This document shows positions 25,325 through 33,393 of a DNA stretch of 63,441 nt, one piece after another. Numbering within the stretch: position 1 is the first letter of the stretch; each line of letters starts with the position of its first letter. Source of the DNA: Oscillospiraceae bacterium (GTDB taxonomy: Bacteria > Bacillota > Clostridia > Oscillospirales > Oscillospiraceae); the NCBI GenBank assembly GCA_017395935.1, contig JAFQNL010000022.1:1-63441 (forward strand), in the 5' to 3' direction. The notes below the pieces were generated by a model that saw nothing but the letters and a program-made list of their open reading frames with translations, searched no databases and was not told where the DNA came from. A program made the translations under genes and the position numbers.

Positions 25325-26863
25325 TCAGTCCTCCTTTCCATCGTCCCGCTTGGCACCGGCCATATACAGACCCAGCTCTTCCACGGTGACCTTCTTGGGA
25401 TCAAATTCGCCGACAATCTCGCCCTCGTACATAACAAGGATCCGGTCGGAGACATTCATGACCTCGTCCAGCTCCAGACTGACCAGCAGGACGCCCTTGC
25501 CGGCGTCACGCTGGGCTACCAGCTGCTTGTGGATATATTCGATAGCGCCTACGTCCAGACCACGGGTGGGCTGAACTGCCACCAGAAGCTCGGGAGCCTT
25601 GTCGATTTCGCGGGCAATGATCGCCTTCTGCTGGTTACCGCCGGACATGGATCGGGCCGTAGTGACAGGACCCTGACCGGAGCGGACGTCGTACTGTTCG
25701 ATCAGGCTGGAGGCATAGGAGCGGATATTCTTCCGCTTCAGGAAGCCACCTTTGCCGGTAAACTGGGGCTCAAAGTAGCGCTGAAGAATCATATTGTCCT
25801 CCAGCGTGTAGTCCAGCACCAGACCATGCTTATGGCGATCCTCAGGAATATGGCTCATACCGAGCAGGGAACGGCGGCGGATAGGAGCTTTGGTAATATC
25901 CTCACCGCAGAGGGTGACAGTACCGCTCTTGGCAGGCTCCAGGCCGGTAATGCCGTGAACAAACTCCGTCTGTCCATTGCCATCAATACCGGCGATACAG
26001 ACGATCTCGCCCCGGCGGACCTGCAGAGAGACATTGGAGACAGCGTCGTTCTTATGCCGCTTGGAGGCGATCGTCAGTCCCTTGACGTCCAGCACCACAT
26101 CACTGGGCTGGGCCGGCTTCTTCTCTACAGCAAAGGTAACGTCACGGCCCACCATCATGGCAGACAGGGCCTCGGCAGTGGTATCTTTGATATCCACAGT
26201 ACCGATATATTTACCCTTGCGCAGGACGGAGCAGCGATCGGCTACGGCCATAATTTCGGCCAGTTTATGGGAGATAAAGAGGATGCTCTTGCCCTCGGCA
26301 GCCAGATTCTTCATGATCTGGATCAGCTCCTGAATCTCCTGGGGGGTGAGCACTGCAGTGGGTTCATCGAAGATAAGGATTTCGTTGTCCCGGTAGAGCA
26401 TCTTGAGGATCTCGGTGCGCTGCTGCATACCGACGGTAATGTCCTCGATGAGAGCATCGGGTTCAACGTGCAGGCCATAGCGCTGGCTCAGCTCGATTAC
26501 TTTCTTCCGGGCCTCGTCCTTCTGCAGGAAGCCACCTTTGACCGGTTCTACGCCCAGAATGATATTATCCAGAACAGAGAAACACTCAACCAGCTTAAAA
26601 TGCTGATGGACCATGCCGATCCCCAGATCATTGGCATCGTTGGGGTCTTTGATCTCTACTCTTTTTCCGTCCTTACGGATCTCACCTTCCTCAGGCTGAT
26701 ACAGGCCGAAGAGCACGCTCATCAGCGTACTTTTTCCGGCGCCATTTTCACCCAGCAGCGCGTGGATCTCGCCCTTTCGCAGCTGCAGGGTAATGTTGTC
26801 GTTGGCGATGATGCCGGGGAAACGCTTGGTAATATTGAGCATCTCAATGGCATAATTCTCCAA
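25325..26863 (-). CDS. ABC transporter ATP-binding protein with two nucleotide-binding domains (BMP/nucleoside family)
   Basis: A 512-residue tandem ATPase of the RbsA/NupA type. Domain 1 has Walker A GENGAGKSTLMSVL, the signature-equivalent DITVGMQQRTEILKML, and Walker B ILIFDEPTAVLTP. Domain 2 has a degenerate Walker A (CIAGIDGNGQTEFVHGI), signature MSGGNQQKAIIAREI, and VAVQPTRGLDVGAIEY in place of a normal Walker B. This asymmetry is normal for the family. The start is a TTG at 26863 behind AGAGGGGGCGG; an ATG seven codons in (26842) is possible. It follows the binding-protein gene after a strong terminator. Confidence 0.92.
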   Translation of the reverse strand: MENYAIEMLNITKRFPGIIANDNITLQLRKGEIHALLGENGAGKSTLMSVLFGLYQPEEGEIRKDGKRVEIKDPNDANDLGIGMVHQHFKLVECFSVLDNIILGVEPVKGGFLQKDEARKKVIELSQRYGLHVEPDALIEDITVGMQQRTEILKMLYRDNEILIFDEPTAVLTPQEIQELIQIMKNLAAEGKSILFISHKLAEIMAVADRCSVLRKGKYIGTVDIKDTTAEALSAMMVGRDVTFAVEKKPAQPSDVVLDVKGLTIASKRHKNDAVSNVSLQVRRGEIVCIAGIDGNGQTEFVHGITGLEPAKSGTVTLCGEDITKAPIRRRSLLGMSHIPEDRHKHGLVLDYTLEDNMILQRYFEPQFTGKGGFLKRKNIRSYASSLIEQYDVRSGQGPVTTARSMSGGNQQKAIIAREIDKAPELLVAVQPTRGLDVGAIEYIHKQLVAQRDAGKGVLLVSLELDEVMNVSDRILVMYEGEIVGEFDPKKVTVEELGLYMAGAKRDDGKED

Positions 26864-27013
26864 CTGTTCCGCCCCCTCTCTTATATTTTACAGGTAATTT
26901 GCGCCCGCTTTTCCACTATGGAACAGGGTCAAACCAATACATGATGAGTATACCATACAGGCAGACAAAAGGAAAGAAGTTTTGTTGATGTAGTCCGATT
27001 TTAGAGACAAAAA

Positions 27014-27039
27014 GGGGGCAGGCCGTTTGGCCTGCCCCC
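27014..27039 (-). terminator. Strong terminator between the binding protein and the ATPase genes
   Basis: Eleven-bp GC-rich stem (27014-27024 with 27029-27039) followed on the minus strand by five T. It lies inside the importer operon, so it probably sets a high binding-protein to membrane-component ratio by partial read-through. Confidence 0.88.
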
Positions 27040-27061
27040 ATGGGCGCAAATTCAGATGAAA

Positions 27062-28300
27062 TTACTTGATGCTGCCGTACTCGTTGAAGGTGATGTCCAG
27101 AGCGGGCAGTTCGGTGGTGCTGTTGGAAACGGTGATCTCGCCGCTGTACAGCTTGGCAACCAGCTCCTTGTAGTCTTCCTGAGTGAAGGAGTCAGACCAC
27201 TGGGTGTTCTCCATGGGCAGCTGGACATAGTTGACAGTGGGATCCTCGCCGGAAGCCAGACCCAGGTTGTCGATCTTGCCAACATAGCTGTCCCAGTTGC
27301 CGGTAGCAATCTGATTCAGGATATTGGTAACAGTGGGGCCCAGAGCCTTCATGGCGGAGGTGATGGTCATGCCCTCGCCGTAGGCATTGATGATGTGAGA
27401 CTGGTCGGAGTCGACGCCGATGACCTTGCCGCCCACCTTGGCAGCGGCCTCAGCAGCGGAGGTGTAGATGCCGCCGCCGCAGGCAAAGACAGCCTCAACG
27501 CCCATGGTCTGATACCAGTTGTCCATGTAAGCAGTGAAGTCGGGATCGCCATAGAACAGGCCGCCGTAGACGTACTCGATGGCCACTTCGTCAGCAATGC
27601 CCAGTTCCTTGGCAGCGTCGTTAGCGCCCTGAACGAAGCCGTAGCCGAAGCGCATAACAGCAGGGACAGCCATGCCGCCCAGGAAGCCCAGGTGCTTGTA
27701 GCCCAGCTTGACAGCAGCCTGACCGGCCATGTAGCCGGAGAGCTCTTCCTGATAGATGGCAATGTAGGTATTCTCGGTGTTGTAGTATTCAGAGACATCC
27801 CAGTTGTCAGGGTTGTAGTCATACTCAGCACCCAGAGCAGCTTCCAGAATGTCGCCGGCAGCGATGTCCAGACCGATGAACTTGACGTCGGGATACAGGC
27901 CGGTCACTTCCACCAGAGTAGCCTTGAACAGGAAGCCGGGCATAACGATGACGTTGTGGCCGTCAGCGATGGCTGCGTCCACCTTGGCGATACGAGCTTC
28001 GTCGCTATCGCTGTCGGGCTTATAGTAGTTGAAGTCAACGCCGTTGGCATCGCACCAAGCCTTGGCAGCCTCATAAGTGGTCTGGTTGAAGGACTGGTCG
28101 GTGATGTCGCCGGAGTCGGTGATCATGGCGACCTTCATGTCGAGAGCGGAAGGTTCCTCATCCTCGGCAGGGGTCTCCTCGGCAGGCTCTTCGGCAGCGG
28201 GCTCCTCAGCGGGCTCCTCAGCGGGTTCCTCAGAACCGCCGCAGGCGACCAGAGAGAGCATCATAGCCAGAGCCAGGAGCAGAGACAGCAGCTTCTTCAT
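27062..28300 (-). CDS. BMP-family nucleoside-binding lipoprotein
   Basis: A 412-residue substrate-binding protein. The N-terminus MKKLLSLLLALAMMLSLVAC is a lipoprotein signal with Cys20 as lipidation site, then an unusually long Glu/Pro/Ala tether (roughly residues 24-46) to the PnrA/BmpA fold. DSGDITDQSFNQTTYEAA and PGFLFKATLVEV carry the nucleoside-contacting residues, and VFACGGGIYTSAAEAAAKVGGKVIGVDSDQ is the family motif. It captures nucleosides outside for the neighbouring importer. The promoter is at 28367-28395 and a terminator follows the gene. Confidence 0.93.
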   Translation of the reverse strand: MKKLLSLLLALAMMLSLVACGGSEEPAEEPAEEPAAEEPAEETPAEDEEPSALDMKVAMITDSGDITDQSFNQTTYEAAKAWCDANGVDFNYYKPDSDSDEARIAKVDAAIADGHNVIVMPGFLFKATLVEVTGLYPDVKFIGLDIAAGDILEAALGAEYDYNPDNWDVSEYYNTENTYIAIYQEELSGYMAGQAAVKLGYKHLGFLGGMAVPAVMRFGYGFVQGANDAAKELGIADEVAIEYVYGGLFYGDPDFTAYMDNWYQTMGVEAVFACGGGIYTSAAEAAAKVGGKVIGVDSDQSHIINAYGEGMTITSAMKALGPTVTNILNQIATGNWDSYVGKIDNLGLASGEDPTVNYVQLPMENTQWSDSFTQEDYKELVAKLYSGEITVSNSTTELPALDITFNEYGSIK

Positions 28301-28336
28301 AGTTGTTTACCTCATTTCCCTTTGTTTTATTTTTTG

Positions 28337-28359
28337 CCGCTTTCTGCGGCAAAATTAAC
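28337..28359 (-). promoter_or_regulatory. Leader hairpin ahead of the binding protein
   Basis: A stem TTTTGCCGC/GCGGCAAAA with a short loop lies about 40 nt upstream of the binding-protein ATG. No T-run follows it on the minus strand, so it is more likely to stabilise the message or affect translation than to terminate. Confidence 0.45.
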
Positions 28360-28366
28360 ATCTTTT

Positions 28367-28395
28367 AGTATAACGACTTTTACCAATGATTGCAA
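28367..28395 (-). promoter_or_regulatory. Promoter of the nucleoside importer operon
   Basis: Minus strand -35 TTGCAA (28390-28395), 17-bp spacer, -10 TATACT (28367-28372), in the gap after deoC. Confidence 0.78.
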
Positions 28396-28421
28396 GACCA
28401 TGCAGCTATTTTGTCTGAATA

Positions 28422-29087
28422 TCAATAGCCCTGGGCTTCCTGTCCCTTGACCAGCTTAACGATCCGGGAGGTGCCCAGACGATCGGCACCCAGCGCCAGG
28501 AAGTCTTCGGCGTCCTGCAGACTGGCAATGCCGCCGGCAGCCTTAATCTTCAGGTGAGATTCCACGTGGGCAGCAAAGAGGGCCACATCCTCGCGGGTAG
28601 CGCCGGCAGTAGAGAAGCCGGTGGAGGTCTTGATATAGTCGGCACCGGACTTGGAGACGATCTGGCAGAGCTTGATCTTTTCCTCGTCGGTGAGCAGGCA
28701 GGTCTCAATAATGACCTTCAGGATCTTGTCGCCGCAGGCGGCCTTGATCCGGCGGATCTCATCCAGCATCTCATCCCAGCGGCCATCCTTGGCCCAGCCG
28801 ATATTGATGACCATGTCCACTTCATCAGCCCCGTTCTTGACTGCATCAGCAGCCTCAAAGACCTTGGTCTCAGTGGTAGAATAGCCATTCGGGAAACCGA
28901 TCACGGTACAGACAGCGCACTTGCCCTGAAGATACTCGGCAGCCTGTCTGACATAGCTTGCAGGGATACAGACGCTGGCACAGCCGTACTTGGCGCCGTC
29001 GTCACAGATCTGACGGATCTCAGCCCACGTGGCAGTCTGAGTCAGCAGCGTGTGGTCCACGTGAGAGAGCAGTTTGTTGAGTTCCAT
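28422..29087 (-). CDS. deoC: Deoxyribose-phosphate aldolase
   Basis: A 221-residue class I aldolase. The Schiff-base lysine lies in [18 protein letters not shown], and the second essential lysine in [27 protein letters not shown] at the N-terminus is a DeoC marker. It splits 2-deoxyribose-5-phosphate to glyceraldehyde-3-phosphate and acetaldehyde, the last step of deoxynucleoside catabolism. Its place right ahead of a nucleoside importer supports that role. The start at 29087 has AAAAGGAGGAT. Confidence 0.95.
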   Translation of the reverse strand: MELNKLLSHVDHTLLTQTATWAEIRQICDDGAKYGCASVCIPASYVRQAAEYLQGKCAVCTVIGFPNGYSTTETKVFEAADAVKNGADEVDMVINIGWAKDGRWDEMLDEIRRIKAACGDKILKVIIETCLLTDEEKIKLCQIVSKSGADYIKTSTGFSTAGATREDVALFAAHVESHLKIKAAGGIASLQDAEDFLALGADRLGTSRIVKLVKGQEAQGY

Positions 29088-29141
29088 AGTGATCCTCCTT
29101 TTATTCTCTTTCGGCAGTCCGGCTGCCGTAGTTGACCATTC

Positions 29142-29624
29142 TTATCGTTTCAGCGCGTCCCGGTCGTGCCAGTAGCGCTTCATGCGGATACCCGCTTCAT
29201 GGGTGGTCTCCCGTCCAAGAGCGGGATGAGGGGTCCAGGCATCCGCCTGCTGTTCGGTAGCAAACTCCACCTCGGCATAGGAAAAGACACCTCCGTCCAC
29301 CACAGAGCACTCCAGTTCCAGTCCGCCGCCCAGATCATAGACCCGCTGATCTTTATGGATAAGGGGTTTCCCTTCCTCCAGCAGCAGGCAGAGCTCTTCA
29401 AACTGCTCTTTGCTCAGCGGAGTCTCTACTTCATGGCGCTTGAGCGTGCCGTCACTTTTGACGCAGAGACGGAAATACTCTTCACCGGTGATCACATTCA
29501 GGCTCCGGCGGATCCTCACCTCGTTGGGGTCGGTATACAGGTAGCCCTGCCAGGTCTCCAGATGCTTCTTTTCCGGCAGGTCCTCAGGAAACCGGTCCAG
29601 CCAGAATTTACGTTCGATCTCCAT
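29142..29624 (-). CDS. CYTH-domain (triphosphate tunnel) protein
   Basis: A 160-residue protein opening with MEIERKFWL, the ExExK signature of the CYTH superfamily. Further basic and acidic tunnel residues are visible in NEVRIRRSLN, YFRLCVKSDGTLKRHEVETPL and LELECSVVDGGVFSYAEVEF. Members hydrolyse inorganic triphosphate or nucleoside triphosphates, or are thiamine triphosphatases or class IV adenylate cyclases; the small bacterial form is usually a triphosphatase. It lies between the HAD phosphatase (15 bases upstream) and deoC, so it is probably in the same transcript. Confidence 0.88.
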   Translation of the reverse strand: MEIERKFWLDRFPEDLPEKKHLETWQGYLYTDPNEVRIRRSLNVITGEEYFRLCVKSDGTLKRHEVETPLSKEQFEELCLLLEEGKPLIHKDQRVYDLGGGLELECSVVDGGVFSYAEVEFATEQQADAWTPHPALGRETTHEAGIRMKRYWHDRDALKR

Positions 29625-29639
29625 TGTCCTCTTCTCCCC

Positions 29640-30422
29640 TCAGCAGTGTCTCAGTATCTCCTCCAGCACCTCTTCCACCCGCTGGCAGCGGGCAAAGTGG
29701 TCAGGGATGTCTTTCATGGTGGAGCGGTTGACCACATACGGCATACCGACCAGCTCCAGCATGGGCATATCGTTATAATTATCGCCAAAGGCCATAATCT
29801 CGTCCAGTCGGATATCAAGTGCCCGGGCCAGTGCGCGGATTCCTACCCCCTTGTCGGCCAGAGCGGTGTCCAGCCAGCAGGGGCCCCCAATGGCCACTTG
29901 GAAGATATCACCCCACTTGTCCCGGATCCGATCAAAATAGTTTACAGCTCCCCGGGGACAGTAGGCTGACAGCTTCAGAATCTCCTCCGGCATCTCCTCT
30001 GGAGACTGAATCACAGCTACATGATTGCCGGTAAAGTTCCGAAGCTGCTCATCCAGACCGGGTCCCTTCAGCACAGCATAAGTGGTATTTTCTCCGGAGA
30101 AGATGATTTCACAGTCGTCCATGGCCAGCATATTCCGGGCAAGGGCCATTGCCAGTTTCCGATCCATGACCGTCTTATCCAGCACCCTCCCCTTTTCATC
30201 GTAAAGGATCCCTCCGTTTTCACACAGACAGACCAGCTGCTCCTTTACCGGATCAAACAGGCGCAGCAGACTGGAATATTGCCGGCCGCTGGCCGGGCAA
30301 AATCGAATCCCCCGCTCTATCAGTCTGTCGATCAGGGGAAAGAGCTCCGGAGAGAGAGAGGACTGGTTATAGTCCATCAGCGTGCCGTCAATATCGCAGG
30401 CAATCAGCTTTGGAATGGTCAT
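29640..30422 (-). CDS. Cof-type HAD hydrolase
   Basis: A 260-residue phosphatase. The nucleophile motif is ACDIDGTLM (Asp at residues 10 and 12), motif II lies near PASGRQYSS, the lysine of motif III is in ALADKGVGIRALAR, and motif IV is MAFGDNYNDMPML. The Cof-type cap fold sits between. Members dephosphorylate sugar phosphates, FMN or pyridoxal phosphate; the substrate here is unknown. The position at the head of a unit with CYTH and deoC is compatible with a sugar phosphate. AAGGAGGGACT precedes the ATG. Confidence 0.9.
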   Translation of the reverse strand: MTIPKLIACDIDGTLMDYNQSSLSPELFPLIDRLIERGIRFCPASGRQYSSLLRLFDPVKEQLVCLCENGGILYDEKGRVLDKTVMDRKLAMALARNMLAMDDCEIIFSGENTTYAVLKGPGLDEQLRNFTGNHVAVIQSPEEMPEEILKLSAYCPRGAVNYFDRIRDKWGDIFQVAIGGPCWLDTALADKGVGIRALARALDIRLDEIMAFGDNYNDMPMLELVGMPYVVNRSTMKDIPDHFARCQRVEEVLEEILRHC

Positions 30423-30561
30423 AGGCAGTCCCTCCTTTCATGTTGATTTATTATAGCACGACTTCCGGACGATTGCCAGACAGAAAGTAGCCGCAGGCAT
30501 CTTGCAGGTTCTAATTGGCAGACAGAATTCACCCGGCAAAGTTTACAATATTTGTTATTAT

Positions 30562-30628
30562 GTTAATTCAAAATGATCAGAAACACCCCTTCCTTCCGGA
30601 AGGGGTGTTTCTGATCATTTTGATTAAC
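30562..30628. terminator. Long inverted repeat / terminator at the exonuclease 3' end
   Basis: Arms 30562-30591 and 30600-30628 pair over about 29 bases with a single one-base bulge; an alternative inner fold CCCCTTCC/GGAAGGGG exists. The exonuclease stop codon (30624-30626) lies inside the right arm. Its length exceeds that of an ordinary terminator. Confidence 0.75.
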
Positions 30629-31649
30629 TTTCTTCCCGCTTAACAATGGTAGCCTTGCCCCGGCGGGTACGGCGGCGCTTTCTGGGCATCTGGCGAACCT
30701 CGATGACCTGACCGCCCAGCTTGGTGAGCTGGAAAAGGGGCTGAGGGAAGCTCACTTCCGGGAACACAGAGAGAATACCCTGAAGTTTTTCTTCTCCCTC
30801 CGGTTCTACGGTCATGACGCTGTAAAACCGGCCATGATCCAGACAGCGGCTTCGAGCCACATAGAACCGGCCCACATGGTACCAGTTTCCGTTACAGAGC
30901 CAACTTTCACACTCGGGACAGTGGAAAACCCGGGCACTCCGGCTCTTGAGGCAGTCGTGGACACTATCAAAGTGACTGCACTTCCGGCGGAGAATCGGCT
31001 CTTGCTGGTTCAGAAATTCTTCCAGGCCCTGCGCGGCCTCTACGGCAGCTTCCTGCCGGCGCTGGATACGAAGCTCTTCCTCCATCCGGTCCATCTCCTC
31101 AGGAGTGGGGAGCGCCCCATACCGGCGGACCAGCTCAGCGCCGATGAGGGCGGTATAGACCGCGTCGTTTCCGGCATCGTGATAGGTCAGCTGAGAGTCC
31201 AGACCCAGCTCAGTGACGGCAGTCTCCAGAGAGGTCTGGTGGATCGTTCGGAGGACCAGCAGGTCAAAGGCCCGCTGAAGGTCATAGATCTCAATATCCA
31301 GATACTCCTCCATACCGTACCAGCACAGGTTCAGGTCCAGTACCCGGGCATCACAGGTGCCCCAAGTAAAGAAGCTGGCCCCAGCTCCGCACCAATGGAA
31401 AAAGTCGGCTGCCACTTTTTTGAAGGGATCGGCTTTCTTCAGCCTGTTCTGATCCAGAGGAAGCATCTTTTTCACCTGATGGTGGAGCTTTTTATGAATA
31501 GATGGGCGCACGTAAGCGGAGAAGGGCTTGCCCTCCTCCTGCCAGCTGTCCAGACGGCAGGCACCGATCTGGATGATCTCATCTATTTTTTCTGCCTCAT
31601 TGCGAGGATAGCCCTGGTTCCATTCCAGGTCAAAGAAAACGTAACTCAT
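30624..31649 (-). CDS. DEDDh 3'-5' exonuclease domain protein
   Basis: A 341-residue protein. The N-terminal exonuclease domain shows YVFFDLEWNQGYPRN (the Asp-x-Glu pair), a second acidic region around DARVLDLNL, and the His-x4-Asp pair in YHDAGNDAVYTALIGAELV, as in exonucleases of the KapD/ERI type. The C-terminal ~120 residues contain a CxHFDSVHDC ... CPECESWLC zinc-finger-like region and a basic tail (RKRRRTRRGK) that may bind nucleic acid. It is likely to trim RNA or DNA ends. I chose the ATG at 31649; a TTG at 31685 would add twelve residues. Confidence 0.86.
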   Translation of the reverse strand: MSYVFFDLEWNQGYPRNEAEKIDEIIQIGACRLDSWQEEGKPFSAYVRPSIHKKLHHQVKKMLPLDQNRLKKADPFKKVAADFFHWCGAGASFFTWGTCDARVLDLNLCWYGMEEYLDIEIYDLQRAFDLLVLRTIHQTSLETAVTELGLDSQLTYHDAGNDAVYTALIGAELVRRYGALPTPEEMDRMEEELRIQRRQEAAVEAAQGLEEFLNQQEPILRRKCSHFDSVHDCLKSRSARVFHCPECESWLCNGNWYHVGRFYVARSRCLDHGRFYSVMTVEPEGEEKLQGILSVFPEVSFPQPLFQLTKLGGQVIEVRQMPRKRRRTRRGKATIVKREES

Positions 31650-31777
31650 GGACAAAATTTTATAACAATTCCCTGCCGCTGTCAATGAAGAGGCAAGGAA
31701 AATGTAAAACTTTCCCCCAGAATCCCTCTATCCGGCAGTCATTTCATCCATTTCTTTCCCGGGGACAGGATTTGCTC

Positions 31778-31806
31778 TTGCATTGAAGGTGGTTGCATGA
31801 TAGACT
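31778..31806 (+). promoter_or_regulatory. Promoter of the DEAD-box helicase gene
   Basis: -35 TTGCAT (31778-31783), 17-bp spacer, -10 TAGACT (31801-31806). The leader to the ATG at 31912 is about 100 nt and pyrimidine-rich, which is common for cold-regulated helicase genes. Confidence 0.7.
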
Positions 31807-31911
31807 AAGCTGATGTTTTGTGGGGTTTTGGCCTTATATTTGCCGCCGCCTCCTCCATCCTGACTTTATCTTCTCATTTCAATAGATATCCCAATCGGAA
31901 AGGAACGACAC

Positions 31912-33093
31912 ATGGAAATCAACGGTGTTGAGCACAGCGAGGACATTCGCTACAGCCAACTGAATCTGTCCGAGCCCATTCTCCGGGCACTGGAGAAAAA
32001 GGGCTACGAAACGGCCACCCCCATTCAGGGCGGCTCTATCCCCTATCTGCTGGACTGGAAAGACGTGGTAGCAAAAGCTCCCACCGGTACCGGCAAAACG
32101 TTCGCCTTCGGCATCCCCATCCTTGAGCATATTGATCAGCAAGCTCAGCACGTGCAGGCTCTGATTCTGGCTCCTACCCGCGAGTTAGCCATTCAGATCC
32201 GGGACGAACTGAGAGAGCTCTGTGCGTTTCAGGAGGGTATCCGCTCCGTCTGCCTTTATGGCGGTCAGCCCATTGAAAAACAGATCAAGCAGCTCAAAAG
32301 CAAGCCTCAGATCGTAGTCGCCACTCCTGGCCGTCTCATGGACCACCAGAAGCGCCGCACCGTCCGGCTGGACAAAGTAGAGACGGTAGTACTGGACGAA
32401 GCAGACCGGATGCTGGACATGGGCTTCATTGATGATGTCGTCAAGATTCTGGACTCTATGCCCGCCAGACGAAATCTGGCCCTGTTTTCCGCCACCATCA
32501 GCCGGGAGGTCATGGACATCTCCTGGGTCTATCAGCGTGACCCTGTGGAGATCACGGTCCGCCCCGTAGCCGAAAGCCGTCCCGATATCCAGCAGTACCA
32601 GCTGCTCCTGTCCGACCGGAGCCAGAAGTTTGATACCCTGCTGGGGCTGCTCGAGGGCGGAAACTATGAACGAGCCATTGCCTTCTGCAACACTAAGAAT
32701 ATGACCGATCGTCTGGCCGGCATGCTCCAGCATCATCATATTTCCGCCCAGCCCATTCATGGTGATATCCCCCAGAAGAGCCGTGAGCAGACCCTCACCG
32801 CATTCCGCCAGGGCAAGCTTCGGGTACTGGTAGCCACTGACGTAGCCGCCAGAGGCCTGGATATCGACGATGTTGACGTGGTATTCAACTATGACGTTCC
32901 TGACGAGAACGAGTATTACATCCACCGGATTGGCCGTACCGGCCGGGCCAAGCGCCACGGCGTGGCGTACACTTTTATAGCCACTGTCACCGAGGAAATC
33001 AAACTGGGCGAAATCATCCGCAGCCAGAAATTTGACGTCCAGACCCTCAAATACGACGAGGACGGATGTCTGATGCTGGTAGAAAAGCAGTAA
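31912..33093 (+). CDS. DEAD-box RNA helicase
   Basis: A 393-residue helicase with all core motifs: the Q motif near LSEPILRALEKKGYETATPIQ, motif I APTGTGKTFAFG, Ia PTRELAIQ, II VLDEADRMLD, III FSATI, IV AIAFCNTK, V VATDVAARGLDIDDVDVVFNYD and VI HRIGRTGRA. Only about 25 residues follow the core, so it lacks the long RNA-binding tails of CsdA or DbpA. It unwinds short RNA duplexes in ribosome assembly or RNA decay. A terminator hairpin follows at once. Confidence 0.95.
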   Translation: MEINGVEHSEDIRYSQLNLSEPILRALEKKGYETATPIQGGSIPYLLDWKDVVAKAPTGTGKTFAFGIPILEHIDQQAQHVQALILAPTRELAIQIRDELRELCAFQEGIRSVCLYGGQPIEKQIKQLKSKPQIVVATPGRLMDHQKRRTVRLDKVETVVLDEADRMLDMGFIDDVVKILDSMPARRNLALFSATISREVMDISWVYQRDPVEITVRPVAESRPDIQQYQLLLSDRSQKFDTLLGLLEGGNYERAIAFCNTKNMTDRLAGMLQHHHISAQPIHGDIPQKSREQTLTAFRQGKLRVLVATDVAARGLDIDDVDVVFNYDVPDENEYYIHRIGRTGRAKRHGVAYTFIATVTEEIKLGEIIRSQKFDVQTLKYDEDGCLMLVEKQ

Positions 33094-33115
33094 CTACCAT
33101 CTCCCTTTCTATTTA

Positions 33116-33137
33116 TCAGCCTGCTTCGGCAGGCTGA
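33116..33137 (+). terminator. Terminator of the DEAD-box helicase gene
   Basis: Nine-bp stem with a TTCG tetraloop (33116-33124 with 33129-33137) followed by TTTCTTTTT. Confidence 0.88.
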
Positions 33138-33150
33138 TTTCTTTTTACCT

Positions 33151-33340
33151 AAATTACATAACACTTTATTATGTATACCTCATCTCAAACAATCTACATA
33201 ACAATTGCATTATGTAAATATAAACCGTCTGCCTCAGTTTTCATAATACATAATTATGTAACTTCATTCCGTTCTAGATTACATAATCTTTATTATCGTC
33301 ATCTTAAACTAGATTACATAATCATGTTTTATGTCTCCTT
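33151..33340. repeat. Array of AT-rich palindromes with core TACATAA/TTATGTA
   Basis: Five copies in about 190 bp: at 33155-33175, 33195-33216, 33247-33260 (TACATAATTATGTA, perfect), 33280-33297 and 33315-33334. The first three are well paired and the last two have degraded right arms. Spacing is 33-52 bp. A sixth, larger copy lies at 51604-51642. Nothing in the gap is coding. The function is unknown; the pattern suggests a binding site or a small dispersed repeat. Confidence 0.75.
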
Positions 33341-33353
33341 CTGCCCGTAAAAT

Positions 33354-33385
33354 AGCCCTGACGGCCACTAGGGGTCGTCAGGGCT
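33354..33385 (-). terminator. Terminator of the large helicase gene
   Basis: Ten-bp stem (33354-33363 AGCCCTGACG with 33376-33385) followed on the minus strand by ATTTTAC. The stem sequence is identical to that of the terminator at 38650-38675. Confidence 0.75.
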
Positions 33386-33393
33386 TTGCTTTG

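Noticed and set aside
33151-33340. CRISPR array
   Set aside because: Repeat units are short palindromes with irregular spacing and degenerate arms; there are no uniform spacers and no cas genes.
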